Origin: Azorinus chamasolen
Lineage: Eukaryota; Mollusca; Bivalvia; Cardiida; Solecurtidae
Length of the DNA: 64,000 bases
Assembly (NCBI GenBank): GCA_963576725.1
Contig: OY755239.1
Span: 59,179,453 to 59,243,452, forward strand
Direction of reading: 5' to 3'
Shown here: piece after piece, positions 63,740 through 64,000 of the stretch
How positions within the stretch are numbered: the first letter of the stretch is position 1
Layout: each line of letters starts with the position of its first letter
The notes under the pieces: model-generated
What the model was told of the DNA's origin: nothing
Database searches by the model: none
What the model saw: only the letters and a program-made list of their open reading frames with translations
Position numbers and translations under genes: made by a program

Positions 63740-64000
63740 ACAGGGAAAGGGTTAACATTTTGATAAATGTAACATCCCTGGAGTGTTTATTAGAGAAAGT
63801 ACAGTACTTGGTTAAATACACCCGGGACTTCAAGGAAGATATTGTCGAATATTAATTAGGGAGAGGTAAACATCGACAGATAATACACGAGAACCATCCA
63901 GCTTGTTTGATCTTCAGGATGTAGTAATAAATAAATAAGCAAGGTAAGTTTTAACTCTTCATCAGGTATACACACCTTTTGACGCCTTTTGCAAATGGTG
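63740..64000. other. No gene; start of another A-type element at the edge
   Basis: From about 63966 the sequence reads GGTATACACACCTTTTGACG, CCTTTTGCAAATGGTG, an A-type left part cut by the window end. Confidence 0.4.

Noticed and set aside
1..64000. Autonomous transposase or Rep-helicase gene for the A-H and R families
   Set aside because: Looked for DDE/DDD-type, Rep and helicase motifs in the listed frames and found none; only the broken RTE-like reverse transcriptase is present.

Overview
The window is eukaryotic and almost certainly from a bivalve mollusc (inference). The evidence is a spliced nuclear gene for mitochondrial ribosomal protein bS16m, tRNA-derived SINEs with the bivalve-type central domain, and many interspersed elements carrying GTCC/CCGT microsatellites and 150-170 bp core repeats of the kind known from bivalve genomes. 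There are no operons, Shine-Dalgarno sites, phage genes or CRISPR arrays. Most open frames of 60-140 codons lie inside repeats and are chance.

The only clearly functional gene is MRPS16 on the minus strand. One coding exon is at 28272-28524 and the last is at 26605-26726. They are joined in phase 1 across a 1,545 bp intron and give a 124-residue protein. The intron is packed with hairpin elements. The only other substantial coding sequence is a dead RTE-like non-LTR retrotransposon at about 34.9-38.3 kb, with an endonuclease, a YADD reverse transcriptase, a PHD-like zinc finger and a GRPRK tail, broken by stops and frameshifts. Small zinc-ribbon-like fragments lie at 11.5-11.9 kb.

The rest is a very dense, nested community of non-autonomous elements. 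Letters are labels used in this annotation. Family A (hairpin arm GCAAACAGAGTAGACCC) and family B (arm GAAACCATTGTGATAAATAG) are about 215-255 bp, flanked by TTAA, with ends beginning CCCTTTCC or CCCATTCC, as in piggyBac-type MITEs. Family C has arm CCAAACCCTATACTGTGACC. Family D is pogo/Tigger-like with CAGTAAAACC ends and TA duplications. Family E has arm GGATCCAGATGAGACGCCGA, family F has TCGAGGGCTTGGTG ends, G is a second pogo-like family, and H has GGGTCCATGCTTATAAA ends. J is an 87 bp tandem unit. Family R comprises rolling-circle-like (Helitron/Helentron or 'pearl'-like) elements with a 5' hairpin, a GTCC-rich tract, tandem core repeats, and a 3' hairpin followed by TCTTGTT or TCTAGTT. 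No transposase or Rep/helicase gene is present, so all must have been mobilised in trans.

Layout: 0-5 kb mixed A, D, E and R elements; 5-9.5 kb mostly unrecognised AT-rich DNA with SINE pieces; 9.5-14.6 kb A-E elements and zinc-ribbon remnants; 14.6-19.9 kb a higher-order array of hairpin modules; 19.9-21.3 kb a satellite; 21.3-26.5 kb SINE, D, H and chained A/B elements; 26.6-30.5 kb the MRPS16 locus; 31.9-33.3 kb a decayed R element; 34.9-38.3 kb the RTE pseudogene; 39-44 kb A/B/C elements; 44.3-51 kb large R elements nested in B and A; 51-56.7 kb chains of A/B elements; 56.8-59.8 kb a three-level R nest; 60-64 kb A/B elements and the J array.

The most notable signals are: the two arms of the hairpins change together between copies; terminal and hairpin modules are swapped between families; neighbouring elements share single TTAA sites; a precise TTAA target duplication can be read from paralogous empty sites; and otherwise unlike R elements share one terminal design.
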